Source: Flaccisagitta enflata
Taxonomy: Eukaryota; Chaetognatha; Sagittoidea; Aphragmophora
NCBI GenBank assembly: GCA_965153355.1
Contig: OZ231128.1
Coordinates: forward strand, 9,052,001-9,116,000
Length of the DNA stretch: 64,000 nucleotides
Direction: 5' to 3'
In this document: one piece after another, positions 20,403 to 31,577 of the stretch
How positions within the stretch are numbered: position 1 is the first letter of the stretch
Layout of the letters: every line of letters starts with the position of its first letter
Made by a program: the position numbers and the translations under genes
The notes under the pieces: model-generated
Database searches by the model: none
The model's input: the letters and a program-made list of their open reading frames with translations, nothing else
Told to the model about the DNA's origin: nothing

Positions 20403-23379
20403 ATGCCGAGAAAGCGTAAAAGTCCTTTCTCCAACTCTACCTCCTTTCGCAAAGGGGGTGAGAACCCAAATCGCCTCTCTGGTCGTCCCAGTACAGATTT
20501 AGATGAACCTCGGGTTTGGTGCCGCCCAACCCTTCCCTTAGGCACCTCCTCTGAGACCAGCTTGACAGTCACCCCGGTTCCTGATGACTCCTTACGCCCT
20601 CGTGTGCGGTCGAGCTCTGTTCCCCCTTCTGGGCCTAGAAAGTCTCCCCTTTCCCAAGATTCTGAGAATTGGATTTGTGATGAGGGCAAGCTCCTTGAAT
20701 CCTTCAATGGGGCCATGCAGGAGCATACCGCTTACAGCAACCAAGTAAAAGGCCGCAACAAGGGTCATACCCCCGTTCTTGAAAAGCTGATGGATCAACA
20801 TGTTGGTTTTGGGGTTGTCGTGCGTTATCGTTGCAAATTTGGAAACTGTCGCTTTGAGAGTAGCCCATATGACCTATTTCAACGAACTGAGTCTGGCGGA
20901 GCCCAACTTAACCTACAGGCTGGCACTGCAATGGCCAAGAGTGACCTGACTCCAACCAAAGTTGACTTTCTGGCTACAGTGATGAACATCAAAGCCCCTG
21001 CCCGCTGCACCCTCCAGAAGAAATACAATATTGCATGTGAAGCTGCCGAACCTTTGGCAGAGGACGCGATGGCGGATAATCGCAGAAAGGTCTATGAATC
21101 CATGGAAAGTAGGGGGGAATGGAGTGTGAAAAGCGGTGAAAAGCCCAAATTTCGGGGGGCGCAGGATGGACAGTATCAAAAACGTTCTTACCACACGCCA
21201 TCGGGAAATTCAGAATCAGCAAGCATTCCGCTTATCGAACACGAAACTGGGGAGGGGGGCCTGGTTGGTCATACGTCTCTCAACAAAAGAGAGGGTACGC
21301 TCAAATGCCACATAAATCTTGCTGAGAGGCAAGGTTCAAAAGAAAACTATGTCAAAGCTCATCAAGCTTCTCGCTATCCGTTGGTGCTGAAGACCGTCGG
21401 TACTGATGCTGATGCAACTCTTAAAGAAGGATTCCAGGAAGGCGTTGAAGAGTGTGGAGAATCTGAGCCAGTGGAACTTCAAGCTTGCAGCCAACATGGA
21501 ATGAATGCGGCAAAGAGGAAATTCATGCGAGAGTCCCTTCGACCCTTATCCAATGCCCAGAAGCAAAAGTTATGTCCAAAGGCTTCAGACGGTGTGGACG
21601 ATGGAACCGAATCATTCTCGTCAAACATCTGCCCCAAATGCCGAGGAACTTTCAAAAATGCGCGAGGTGTTGCTACGCACGAACGACACTGTAAAGGGTC
21701 TGCAGCTGGTGGCTTGGGTGGGGGAGTTGGTCTTGAGCCGTTGTTTTTGCGATGGTATCTTTCGGGAAATGCAGTTAGAGCTGATGAAAAGAAGATTGTT
21801 CGAAACCGCATAAGAGTTTGGCTCTTCTCAAGATTGAAGCGGGAGTTTTACACGGGCTTAGCAGATCTGAATCCGGAAAAAGCAAAGATTGCTGATGACA
21901 GCGATATCAAAGCAAAATTGGTTGCAGCAGGAAAGACTATCCCCAGATGCATTGCCGGTGACCATTCATCCTGCGAGACCGATTCGTTCGTTTGCTCTGG
22001 GGTTCTTGAGCCAACATCTTATGCGTCACTGCCCTTGGGGAAGCCTCTTCGCGACGTACCCTCGATTGTTGCTCAATGGATCTATTCAATTGTTGATGTG
22101 GTGCTTGGATTGGATTCCCTTAACTCCTTGGTGGTCAATGGTCGCTATATCACAACTAGCCTGGTTGAATCGGCTCATTTCGAAATTCGCAAAACTGTTC
22201 CCAAAGGCAGTCCCCACAAGCGTAATGAGACAAAGCTGATTAAATCAGGTGCATTTCATGGGGTTGATTAAAAGAATGATCTTTTGTCTAAAAAAAGCTG
22301 CATTTGCTTGCAGTTTCCCATAATCTTAAATAGAGGGCACCACTGTGCTTTTGTTTCCTGTTGCTAGGCGTCCATGCGTCGGCAAGGAAAGGATACCCAA
22401 AGGCCACCCTGGAGCATTTATCTTTTTTGCATTTACCTCCAACTGGGCTGCAAGTCCGTCGGCTGACAAAACTACAGAAAATTCGAGACAGACTCCGGCA
22501 GAAGAGGAGGAGTCATGCTTACCGTTCAAAGCTTTATGCAAGAAAAGTCGAGTTAACCAAAGTAATACATTCAGGGGTTTGACAAGAAGCAGGGGAGGGG
22601 GAGGAAAGGAGACTCGTTACTATTTGAAGAGTAGAGCAGAGTAAAGAGGCTCGTTTCTTACCTTATTTTTATAAGAACCTAATTTATAAGAACATTAAGC
22701 CTTGAAATGGTTAAAAAATTAAGAACATTGTGGTTATTTTACTAGTAGCTGTCTCTGTCTCTTTTAAAGGCTTCAGGAAAAAAATAATGTTCTTAAAAAA
22801 AAAAAGTGTATTTGAAAGATAGGGAAAAAGGGGGAGGGGGAGCGAGGAAAGAGAGACTCGTTTCCTAGTGAGGTCATGATTTTTGAAAAAAAAGTAGGGA
22901 GAATAGAAATCGTTGACAGCTGTAATGATTGAGGAAAGGGTTAAGGGTGTTTGTACACTATTTTGGGCGGAGGGGGGGGAGGTTGTTAACTTATGTGGTT
23001 AATCATGTGACGTTCATTGCCTGGCTAAGAAATAAAGGAGGGTTGCAATAAGGTAACATTGCTCAAGTAGGAAGCACGAGGGAATGGACAGGGAAGAAGA
23101 GGGTTATCATCTTTAGTTTTGAATAAGAGGGGAAAGAAAAAAAAATCGCGCTGCTCAGATAGAAACAACGCTGTACTAAAGTAGTTCTTTATTGACTTGC
23201 AGCAAAACTACGACCCAGCCATGGATGGAAAAGGGTACAACAAATCCGCGTTTTTATCTGAGTCGGGGCTCTTGGCAAGAGCATTACGCTGGTTCAGACA
23301 TGACCACACTTACGCCAAGACCAAGGCTAAAGAGTTGACCAATGATGATAGTGTTCAGGCCGAGTCTAAAGAAGGTTAG
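20403..23379 (+). CDS. MULE transposase, full copy 3
   Basis: Exons 20403-22248, 22368-22576 and 23203-23379. Exon 1 translation is identical to the other full copies, with the catalytic acids and zinc finger intact. Confidence 0.8.
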
Positions 23380-24298
23380 TGAGTTAGTAGGGTGTATCAT
23401 TTTTACAAAAAGTGAGTCATAATTGATTTTCAAAGTATTTTCTGGATCTATAATTGAAGATATTTTTCAAAAAATAACTTTTTTACTTGATATTCATCTT
23501 ATTGAGTAAGTTAGTAGGGTGTATCATTTTTACAAAAAGTGAGTTATAGTTGATTTTTAAAGTATTTTCTTTATCTACATTTAAAGATGTTTCCAAAAAA
23601 ATAACTCTTTTACTTGATATTCATCCTATTAAGCAAGTTAGTAGGGTGTATCAATTCTTACTAAAAGAGACAAATGTTTAATTTTTTGAGTATTATTCAT
23701 TAAAAAACATTATTTGGAAAAAAAAAACCAACTCTTTAATCTGGTCTACATTGTTACTTTAAGGTGAACCATCATGAAGTTGATTGTTATTCTGTTCCGG
23801 TTGCTCCATTTTTCCAGTATTAGAACTTAAACAGATTGAATTGTTCCTGAAAACTTCCTGGTGAGTTCATATTAGTGAGAGAGTTTCTCATCCCTTTAGA
23901 ATTCAAAGCTTGATAGTAAAGTTTTGTCATTTCCTCAGAATTACGCTACGTGTGCTGGAATCACCCTGATTGCCTTTGGAATGCATAACCAATGATTTGC
24001 TTAGGTTCATACAGTGACAACGTAATGAGGTCCGCCTAACTAGGTTGAAAACTAGAGAATAGCTGAATTTGTTAGGCCTCTATAGGTTTTGTCATATCAG
24101 GCCTTTATAGGTTTCGTCATATCATATAGGTTTCGCATATTATATAGGTTTCGTCATATTAGGATATAACTGATAAAAGCTTCTTCGCATTCATTTTATG
24201 ATTCTGAATTTTCTGGGCTTATTTCAAATTGAAAATATCCTCCTTTCATCATAGTAAACCTAACATCCAACAGAACGAACTATAGAACATTTGACAAA

Positions 24299-24679
24299 CT
24301 AAAACACGCAGTCTTTATCGTGATCTGAGTGTCCTAAGCACGTATTCGCTTCGACGCATTTTTTTCGGGAATTGTTCGTTGACGCTAGCTCCATGGTTAT
24401 ATGATCCGGGTGACAACAATTCTTCACATGACAAAGGTGGGAAAGTTGCATATTCTTGGGGAGAGGTTGAAAGTCATTGTCAACGAAATAGCAAACTTTA
24501 GCTCGATGCACTTGATAGGATTGTCCTCGTAAGAATATTCGAACGTTAGCATATTGGTCTTTTTCAATTCCGTCGACAACTAAATGCCCGCGATCTGACA
24601 ATTGGCAACCCGATCGACAACGTTGACGTATTGAGTTCTTTTCCGACTCAGTCAAACTTGTTTCGAAGACAAATGACAT
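24299..24679 (-). CDS. I-PpoI-like His-Me finger endonuclease, copy 4
   Basis: Identical translation to the other three. With four intact endonuclease genes against three full transposase genes, the array could express both enzymes in excess. Confidence 0.75.
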   Translation of the reverse strand: MSFVFETSLTESEKNSIRQRCRSGCQLSDRGHLVVDGIEKDQYANVRIFLRGQSYQVHRAKVCYFVDNDFQPLPKNMQLSHLCHVKNCCHPDHITMELASTNNSRKKCVEANTCLGHSDHDKDCVF

Positions 24680-25933
24680 TATTATAGCTGATACTACCAC
24701 CTGTTATTGAAGTGGAAAGCAAAAAAAAGAGTGAAAAACAGAATTTTTTTTTGTGAAAAATGAAGATATATGGTGTGATAACTGCTGCTTTTGATACTAA
24801 TTAAGCCTAATTTAACATAAATTTGATGTATTATTTGTTAATTTTGCTTCAAAGACTGAAATTTAGCCTAAATTTAGTTTAACTCCAAACGACTTTTATA
24901 TAATTATGTTAACTATTATTGAATTTGAATTTAACCCTTTTTTAATTTTGTTAAAAATTTTTTATGTTTTGTCTAATAAAGTGTTATTCAGTTTAAAAGA
25001 AGCTAGAATGAAGTTTAAATTTTATCAAAAGTGAGTCAACTTTGCATAGTAAAGCGAAATTTAGCAGAAATTTTTCGGAATGTCTACTGACATTATCTAA
25101 TTAGCTCAAATTTTGCCTCAATCCACCTGAAATTCTTTTAACTTTGCTTATTTACACATTTTTTCACTTTTGCATTTTTAGCGTTTTTATGCCTAAAGTG
25201 GAGCATGTTACCGATTATTTTTTTACAAAAAAATGGCAGAAATTGATTGATCTAGGCCTAATTTATCAATAAACAGCAGGACAGACCATATACATTCATT
25301 TTTCACATTTTGACACACCCTAATGTTTATCATGAGTCGCGCCTTTTAAAGGGTGTAGAATAGAGGTACACTATAGAAACTGCCGCCGTGTTTAACTAAA
25401 TAATTTGGCAACAAGGAATCGCAATGAAAGCTTTAAACAGGCTGAGATGAGAGGACATGCACTGCTTTTGAGTGTCAACACTAATAAACAAACAAATTTT
25501 TACTCATACGGCGGTACGGGGCCCGTAACGAGGCAAGGTCATAGTAACAGAGCCATACCCTTCATATTGTCGTAACGCTTTTAGCCCACATAAACCTAAT
25601 ACAGTACCATGGTATCATGCAAGGGTCTGCCCAACTCACTAGACTGCGCAATGATTCAGGAAATTCAAACATCAGGCCTGGTAAAATGTTGTCATAGTGA
25701 CGTCATAAATGAACGTAAAAATTGAATGAATCACATTTTTTCACTTCAAACGCTTTAAAAATACCTTAGTTTTTCAATTTTGATCAGTTTTTTTGCCCCA
25801 GGCCTCGAAAAAAGTCTTTCTTTGGCAGAGTCCAGCGCCAGAAAATAGATCGGCGCCCGCCAAAATTCAAATTGAATCATCGAAACAGCTGAAACTAGGT
25901 CTGGGGACAAAATGTCGGTAGTCTACGCCCTTA

Positions 25934-25985
25934 CTGTCCTGCCCATCCGTCAGCGACTGGATTGCCGTGTATCCGGCCTTGTTCT
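25934..25985 (+). mobile_element. Family A 3' tail adjoining the array
   Basis: ACTGTCCTGCCCATCCGTC, CAGCGACTGGATTGCC and GTGTATCCGGCCTTGTT match the 3' part of family A elements. The A element's 5' part is missing, so its left portion was lost or the array inserted into it. Confidence 0.65.
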
Positions 25986-26455
25986 TTTTTAATTGGTCCA
26001 TCTATCCATCCCTGACTGACATTTTTCGTTCTCGTGCGCGAAACTTTCATAGATTTATGTATTTGCTCGGCAATCCTACTCTTGACTTTCTCAACACATT
26101 GTCATTTGATGAAACTTAGTTTTTTTTGTTTGTTTGTTTTTTTTTCTCCTCTCTGTGAAAATTGTTACGATTAATCTTAATCTTAGTGTAGTATGTGGGT
26201 GTATGCTATGAATGCACTGTCTCTGTGACGAATAAAAGATCATTATTAGACCGGTACTTTTATGCGTAAACTGCCAGCTTTGGGATCAATACAATGTTAC
26301 GTATTGATCAAACCTTTTAATCAAAGACCCACACGAGACTATTTTATTTTCTCTCTTTATTTCTTTTTGATTTTTTTCACTCTGTGCTCATAACTTATGA
26401 AATGCAACTAACCTTAATGAACATCTTCGCCTGTTCTTTTTGTGATGTGCTTTTT
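25986..26455. other. No gene recognised
   Basis: AT-rich unique-looking DNA with T-runs; no ORF with coding character and no continuation of the helicase-like gene. Confidence 0.5.
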
Positions 26456-26459
26456 AAGT

Positions 26460-26695
26460 ACCCTACTACGCGACTTAACACCCCAATATGTCGGTCGGTC
26501 GGTCGGTCGGTCGGTCGGAAGGTCGGTTGGTCCCCTTTTTGGGCAGTGGTTTCAATGGGGACGATGTACTGTAGGACACAGGAGAATCTGGCTGTCCATC
26601 TGTCTGGATTCCACCCATATGAACAAGTGACTTTCTCCATCACTGGCCCTTCCCATCCGCACACGACTGGTGTATCCGGCCTTGGTCACATAATT
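26460..26695 (+). mobile_element. Family A element with embedded B-type arm
   Basis: Starts CTACTACGCGACTTAACACC, then a GGTC repeat, then CCCCTTTTTGGGCAGTGG and TGTACTGTAGGACACAGG (degenerate family B arm). It ends with the A tail CCGCACACGACTGG and TGTATCCGGCCTTGG. The A 5' end and B arm are joined at GGTTGGTCCCCTTTTTGGG, the same join seen at 29075 and 33518. Confidence 0.6.
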
Positions 26696-26759
26696 GCCAC
26701 AAATCAAAATACTGCTTTTTGTGATTTCTCCATGTTATTCAATGAGATCTTGGATAACA

Positions 26760-26930
26760 TGGCATCCCGGACAGATAGACGGACAGATGGACAGAATCCC
26801 CCTGTGTTCTACAGGACTTCGTCTGCTTCGGGGCCGCTGCCCTGCTCCCCCTCAACCTAAATCACATACTACTCAAGCAGGACACGAGTACCGCTGACCA
26901 CTTACTGCCTTTGGGCTGCTATTAGTTTTT
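26760..26930 (-). mobile_element. Family B end fragment, reverse orientation
   Basis: GGACAGATGGACAG tract, CTGTGTTCTACAGGAC, CGGGGCCGCTGCCCTGCTCC, then GTACCGCTGACCACTTAC. These are family B terminal blocks in the minus orientation without the minisatellite core. Confidence 0.6.
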
Positions 26931-26949
26931 GCACCATCTAATCAATAGT

Positions 26950-27052
26950 CGCAAAAGCGTTATATGTCAGCGGTACCTGTTGCCCCTATGTGAGTGTATA
27001 TGGGTGTGAGGTGGTTAGAGGGGCAGCGGCTCCGAAGGGGCCGATGACCTAA
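26950..27052 (+). mobile_element. Family B end fragment, forward orientation
   Basis: AAGCGTTATATGTCAGCGG through GGGGCAGCGGCTCCGAAGGG is the left arm of a B element. It lies back to back with the reverse fragment on its left. Confidence 0.6.
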
Positions 27053-27345
27053 CTATGGCAAAGAAAAAAAAATGTAGAGATTTTCAAACAACCAAAAATG
27101 GTAGTAAATATCAACCAATTTGGATAAAAATTTAGGCATTACTAGGCCAAATAATCATGAAGATGCTGTAAAAAATTCAAGGATTTACTCCAAACCGTTT
27201 GGCCACAATCACTTTTGTAAAATATGTCAAGATTTCATTTGCCCATTATGTTTTGATACTTGATATTTTCATTCCATAAAACCTTACAAAAAATGCTTCG
27301 ATGCTCATGAAATTTTTACTGTAGCTTGGAGACATACTCAGGAGG
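27053..27345. other. No gene recognised
   Basis: AT-rich DNA without coding character. Confidence 0.5.
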
Positions 27346-27897
27346 TACAGTAGATCTCGTCTAGACTTGAGATTGTAGGAAAACAAATGAAGCCAGAGGA
27401 GTGATATTTCAGACATAGACTAATAATGGGATGCTTTATTGCCCATGATAGCTGGTTGCCATAGAAACACATTTCCATGTATTCTCGCTAAAGTATCAAT
27501 ATTTTGAGAGATTTTTTTAGGGAACATTGCTTAAATTAAAATTTATTACAACTTTCCCACAGTATGTTCTGTAAGAATGTCGCTCGTTTAGCGGTTGCTA
27601 GGGGTTGTCACACATGGATACGCTCCCTAGCAACGGCCCAATGAGCAACATTCTTACAGAACATACTGTGGGAAAGTTGTTGCAAATCTTATTTCAAGCA
27701 ATGTTCCCTAAAAAAATCCCTCAAAATATTGATACTTTAGCGAGAATACATAGAAATGTGTTTCCATGGCAACCAGCTATCATGGGGAATTAAGCATCCT
27801 TTGATTAGTATATAATCCAAATATCGCTCCCCTGCCTTCTTTCGTCTTTCCACCATGCTTGCCCCCGTTATCTCAAGTCTAGACGAGATCTACTGTA
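27346..27897. mobile_element. Foldback (long-palindrome) MITE, copy 1
   Basis: CAGTAGATCTCGTCTAGACT at the left end is matched in inverse by the right end. The arms stay complementary almost to the centre (GGTTGCTAGGGGTTGTCACA), so most of the 550 bp is one imperfect palindrome. TA flanks both ends, as expected for a TA target duplication of Tc1/mariner-type insertion. A second copy is at 62437-62993. Confidence 0.8.
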
Positions 27898-28194
27898 GCA
27901 GCTAAAAAATCATGCGGAAATTCCAAAAACTCTGGCTATAAGAGCATTTTTTCTTTTCCTTGTCATTTGAAAATGTGTTTTCCTTTCATTTTCATCAATT
28001 TCTATACTTCACAACTTCACTTTTTTAATCTTAAATTGCTCTTTACCGCAAAAAGAAATGGAGGAATTCAATAATCTTTACACCCAACCATCTACACAAT
28101 ATACTTTAGCTTCAGTTCAATCTTTATGAAAATTGGATAATGTCCAGTATGGTTTTATATCGTTTTTGTTTTCCGCAAAATTTTTTTTGCCATA

Positions 28195-28720
28195 GTTATG
28201 CTTCCACACATGTGGGAGATTTTCTCCTTCTCCTCCTCCTCCATCTTCTTCTTCTTCATGCCCCCCCCCTCAAATCCCAGTCTCCAGGCCTAAAGTCCAG
28301 TCTCCAAGCCAAAATCCCAGTCTCGAGGCCCAAATTCCAGCCTTGAGGCCCAAATTCTAGCCTCAAGGCCAAAATCCTAGCCTGGAGGCCTAAATGCCAG
28401 CCTGGAGGCCCAAATCTATGCCTCAAGATCCAAACCCCAGCCAAGAGGCCCAGATCCCAGCCTTGAGGCCCAAATCTCATCCTCGAGGCTGGGATTTGGG
28501 CCTCGAGACTGGGATTTTGGCCTCAAGACTGGAATTTAGGCCTCAAGACTGGGATTTGAGGGGGAAGGACGGAGGAGGAGAAGATGGAGGAGGAGGAGAA
28601 AATCCCCCATATGTGTCATCGACCCCTTTGAGGCCGCTGCCCTGCTCCCCCTTCAACTTCAAACACAACCTACTCAGCAGGGTATGGGTACCGCTGACCA
28701 TCTAACGCTTTCTCAGTGTG
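28195..28720 (-). mobile_element. Family B element with inverted minisatellite core
   Basis: Copies of a ~20-bp unit (CTCAAATCCCAG, CTCGAGGCC) run from about 28265 to 28485, then the unit reverses (CTGGGATTTGGGCCTC) to about 28562. The right end GAGGCCGCTGCCCTGCTCCC and GGGTACCGCTGACCATC is a family B end in reverse orientation. The left arm is not recognisable. Confidence 0.6.
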
Positions 28721-29008
28721 AACGCATATTCAAGACTTTTTACTGTCCCATGAAGAAGTGAGTGAAGTGAGTGAGCAAACCAGTGAATGGAGCGAGCGAG
28801 CAAAGCTGCGGAGCATAGTGGACCGAGTGAGCGGAGTGAGCAGTGCGAGTGAACGAATGTAGCAAGCAACCAAGTGGCTTGTTAAAAATGCGATTGTCTG
28901 TGACGATGAACACCCCCAGAGAGGCTCACGAGGAAGGATTTCATTTTCTCTTGGCAACTTTGCATGTTCCGCAGATTTAGCTGAAGTTCTGTCTTAGGCA
29001 AGAAGATT
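28721..29008. other. Low-complexity GTGAGC-rich stretch, no gene
   Basis: 28750-28870 is built of degenerate GTGAGTGA / GAGCGAGC words; the remainder is unremarkable. Confidence 0.5.
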
Positions 29009-29011
29009 ATT

Positions 29012-29582
29012 AGTCGCGTGCTACGCGACTCTACACCCCGCTATGTCAGTCCATTGGTCGGTAGGTCCCCTTTTTGGGTTGCGGCCACGAAGGGGCCGAT
29101 GACCTATGCTTTCACATAGGGGGAAATTTTTCCTCCTTCTCCTTCAGCGTACCCCCCCCCCCCCCCGGCTTGATACCCAGTCTCGAGGCTCAAATTCCAG
29201 TCTTGAGGCTCAAATCCCAGTCTCAAAGCTACAATTCCAGTCTTGAGGCTCAAATCCCAATCTCGAGGCTAAAATCCCAATCTCAAGGCTCAAATCCCAG
29301 TCTCAAAGCTCAAATCCCAGTTTCCGGGCTCAAATCCCAGTATCGAGGCTCAGATCCCAGTCCCATGGCTCAGATCCTAGTCTTGAGGCTCAAATCCCAG
29401 TCTCAAAGCTCAAATCCTAGCCTCCAGGCTTAAATCCCAGCCCCATGGCTCACATCCCAGCTGCAATAAAAACAGCATAGGTCATCGGCCCCTTTGGGGC
29501 CGCTGCACCTCTAACCACCTCACTCCCACATGAACTCACATAGGGGCAACGGGTACTGCTGGCCATCTAACGCTTTTGCGAC
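29012..29582 (-). mobile_element. Family A 5' end joined to a complete family B element
   Basis: TAGTCGCGTGCTACGCGACT at 29012 is the A-type palindrome. It passes through GGTAGGTCCCCTTTTTGGG into a B left arm (GGCCACGAAGGGGCCGATG). About 14 minisatellite units (CTCAAATCCCAGTCTCGAGG-like) follow to 29460, then the inverse arm at about 29478-29510 and the outer block CAACGGGTACTGCTGGCC. Confidence 0.7.
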
Positions 29583-29629
29583 TATTTCTTGTCTCCTGAG
29601 CCTTATTAACAAGGTTCTTAACTTCTTAC

Positions 29630-29790
29630 TAAACTAGTCATCCAAAGATCGCACATGTTCAGCGGTACTTGATGCCCTGCTGGGAGTGATCCAAAGTAGA
29701 AGTGGAGTGAGAGCAGGGCAGCGGCTCTAAAGGGCCGATGTCCTGTAAAACACAGGGGTGAATTTCTGGACAACCTGAGTAGGGCGGCTA
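29630..29790 (+). mobile_element. Family B left-end fragment
   Basis: CATCCAAAGATCGCACATG, TCAGCGGTACTTGATGCCC, AGCAGGGCAGCGGCTC and ACACAGGGGTGAATTTC are the B left end in forward orientation; no core or right arm follows. Confidence 0.65.
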
Positions 29791-29867
29791 CCAGGAGGGT
29801 CAAATGTGGTCAAATTTTAGAGTGCCTCAGCCAACTAACCATTCACTCCTAAGTTGTATTCAACTAG

Positions 29868-30482
29868 TCATCCAAGGATCGCACATGGTCAGCGGTACCC
29901 GATGCCCTGCTTGGAGTGATTAAGTGATGTAGTGGAGACTGGAGAGAGAGCAGGGCAGCGGCCCCTAAAGGACCGATGTCCTGTAGGACACAGGGGGGAA
30001 TTTTGAGACGTCCTGAGGTATATTAGGTCTGAGAAGATGGATAGAGGTCATTGAAGGCGGTCTTGAAGCCTCGAGGGCAGAATTAGGTTCTAAAGAGTAG
30101 ATTTGAGGTTTGAGGGGCAGGCTTGAGGCCCAGAGGACAAATTTGAGGCCTAAAGAGCTGATGTGAGGCCTGGAGGGTGGATTAGGGGTATGGAGGGCTA
30201 ATTTGAGGTCTGGAGGGCAGATATGATGTCTGGAGAGCTGATTTAAGGTCTCTTGGGCTAAATTGAGGTCTGAAAGGGCTATTCAGCCTATTCTGATGGC
30301 TCAGAGGGCCAAAATCAGGCCTAAAAGAGCAAAATTGAGGCCCCCAATGGCCAAGGGGGGGACGGACGGACGGACGGATGGACGGACGGACGGACGGATG
30401 GACGGACGGACGGAAGGACGTCTCAAAATTCCCCCCTGTGTCCTACAGGACATCGGCCCTTTTGGGCCGCTGCCCAAAAAGG
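29868..30482 (+). mobile_element. Complete family B element
   Basis: Left arm 29868-30020, a degenerate 20-24-bp minisatellite (GAGGTCTGGAGGGCAGAT-like) to about 30350, a (GGAC)n tract at 30359-30420, and a right arm inverse to the left, ending GGCCGCTGCCCAAAAAGG. No coding frame beyond repeat artefacts. Confidence 0.75.
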
Positions 30483-30485
30483 AAT

Positions 30486-30634
30486 TGAGGCAAGCGGAGA
30501 TTGGCATCTGGAAAGAAAACCCGCACGGCAACACTTTAGAGTTTCAATGGGCGTAAAATTGCTTTGATATACTTTACCATTGTGTTGCCGTGCGGGTTTC
30601 TTGATCAAACACCAACCTCTGCTTGTCTGACTTA
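30486..30634. repeat. Short hairpin with ~48-bp arms
   Basis: AAACCCGCACGGCAACAC and its inverse GTGTTGCCGTGCGGGTTT are 40-50 bp apart. The similarity extends outward (AGGCAAGCGGAGATTGG against CCAACCTCTGCTTGTCTG). It directly follows the right end of a B element and may be a tiny foldback element. Confidence 0.6.
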
Positions 30635-30704
30635 CTGCTCAAATAACGCATAGCATGTATGGTTAGATGGCGGAGGAATTTTAAATTTTGAGCCAAATTT
30701 AACC

Positions 30705-31160
30705 TTCAGGTAACCGCCCTAATCCTGAGGGCGTATATTTCAGGCCTTAGATGACTGATTTAGGCCACTGAATGCATACTTCAGGGCAGGAGGGCAGAAT
30801 TAAGGCTTGGAGAGCAGATTTGGGGGGGCAAATTTGAGGCACTGAGGGCTGATTTGATGCTTGGAGGGCTGATTGAAGGTCTGGAGGGCAGATTTGAGAT
30901 CTGACAGGCAGATTTGAGGCATGGCGGCTGATTTGAAGCATGGGGGGTTTATTTCAAGCCTAGAGGGCTGATTTGAGGCCTGGAGGGCTAAATTGAGGTC
31001 TGGGAGGGCTCATTTGAGGCCTTGATGTTCACCGGGAGAGGGGGACAAAAGGACAGATGGATGGACGGATGGAAGGAAGGAAGGACGAGTGCCTGGAAAT
31101 TTCCCCCAGTGTTCTACAGGACATCAGCCCTTTGGGGTCGCTGCACCAAAAAGGGAGTGT
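30705..31160 (+). mobile_element. Family B element lacking its left arm
   Basis: Degenerate minisatellite (GGAGGGCTGATTTGAGG-like) to 31020, a GGAC/GGAA tract, then CAGTGTTCTACAGGACATC and GGGGTCGCTGCACCAAAAAG, the B right end. Confidence 0.6.
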
Positions 31161-31376
31161 ATATGGATTGGATGTGGCCTCTCACTAGGCAAGGGTATCA
31201 GCCTATCAGGCATCAGCATCAGTGGTCCCATACGCTTTGAGGCCACAGATGGATAATCTGTAGTCGCCAAGGGTGAATTGGACTTCTGAGGGGCTTAGTT
31301 TACGCCTAAGGAGACAGATTTGAGGCCTGAGAGAGCAGATTCGAGCGATGGGGGCTGATTGGACTTCTGAAAAGTT
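31161..31376. other. Degenerate minisatellite remnant
   Basis: A few units of the B-type GAGGCCTGAGAGAGCAGATT kind; no gene. Confidence 0.4.
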
Positions 31377-31377
31377 T

Positions 31378-31577
31378 TTAGTCGCGTGCACGCGACTCTA
31401 CACCCCGCTTTGTCGGTTCATCCGTCGGTCCGTTGGTCCGTCCGTCACACTTTACTTTTTTTGGTTTTTTGCGGTCTATGGCCTCACTGCTCCTGCCCAA
31501 ATGATCTGGTGTCCTTAATTACAGCCCCTTCCCACCCGCACGTGACTGGGGTAGCCGTGTATCCGGCCTTGTTTTGT
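31378..31577 (+). mobile_element. Family A element, complete
   Basis: TTAGTCGCGTGCACGCGACT hairpin, CTACACCCCGCTTTGTCGG, short GTCC tract, GTCACACTTTACTTTTTTTG, CACTGCTCCTGCCC, then CGCACGTGACTGGGGTAGCC and GTGTATCCGGCCTTG. Confidence 0.75.

Larger units (their letters stand above)
3587..25932 (+). mobile_element. Head-to-tail array of a 5988-bp MULE-type unit (3.73 copies)
   Basis: Sequence from 3587 repeats with an exact 5988-bp period at 9575, 15563 and 21551, until homology stops after GTCTACGCCCTT at 25932. By eye the copies are almost identical: all transposase and endonuclease translations match, and I found one short block of differences (14164-14240). Taking the right array boundary as the element's terminus, there are three complete copies (7969-13956, 13957-19944, 19945-25932) preceded by a 5'-truncated one (3587-7968). 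Copies abut directly at CCCTT-TATA-AGGGG. Each encodes a Mutator-like transposase and an opposite-strand zinc-loop endonuclease. Confidence 0.88.
19945..25932 (+). mobile_element. Complete MULE-type unit, copy C (last)
   Basis: Third full unit. It ends at GTCTACGCCCTT and is followed immediately by the tail of a family A element, so its right end marks where the array meets flanking DNA. Confidence 0.75.

Noticed and set aside
3587-25932. Array purely an assembly duplication
   Set aside because: Not excluded, but the conversion-like patch in the middle copy and the clean element-end boundary at 25932 favour real copies.
28740-28957. Minus-strand frame rich in Ser and Leu near 28730-28957
   Set aside because: Low-complexity GTGAGC-type DNA, not coding.
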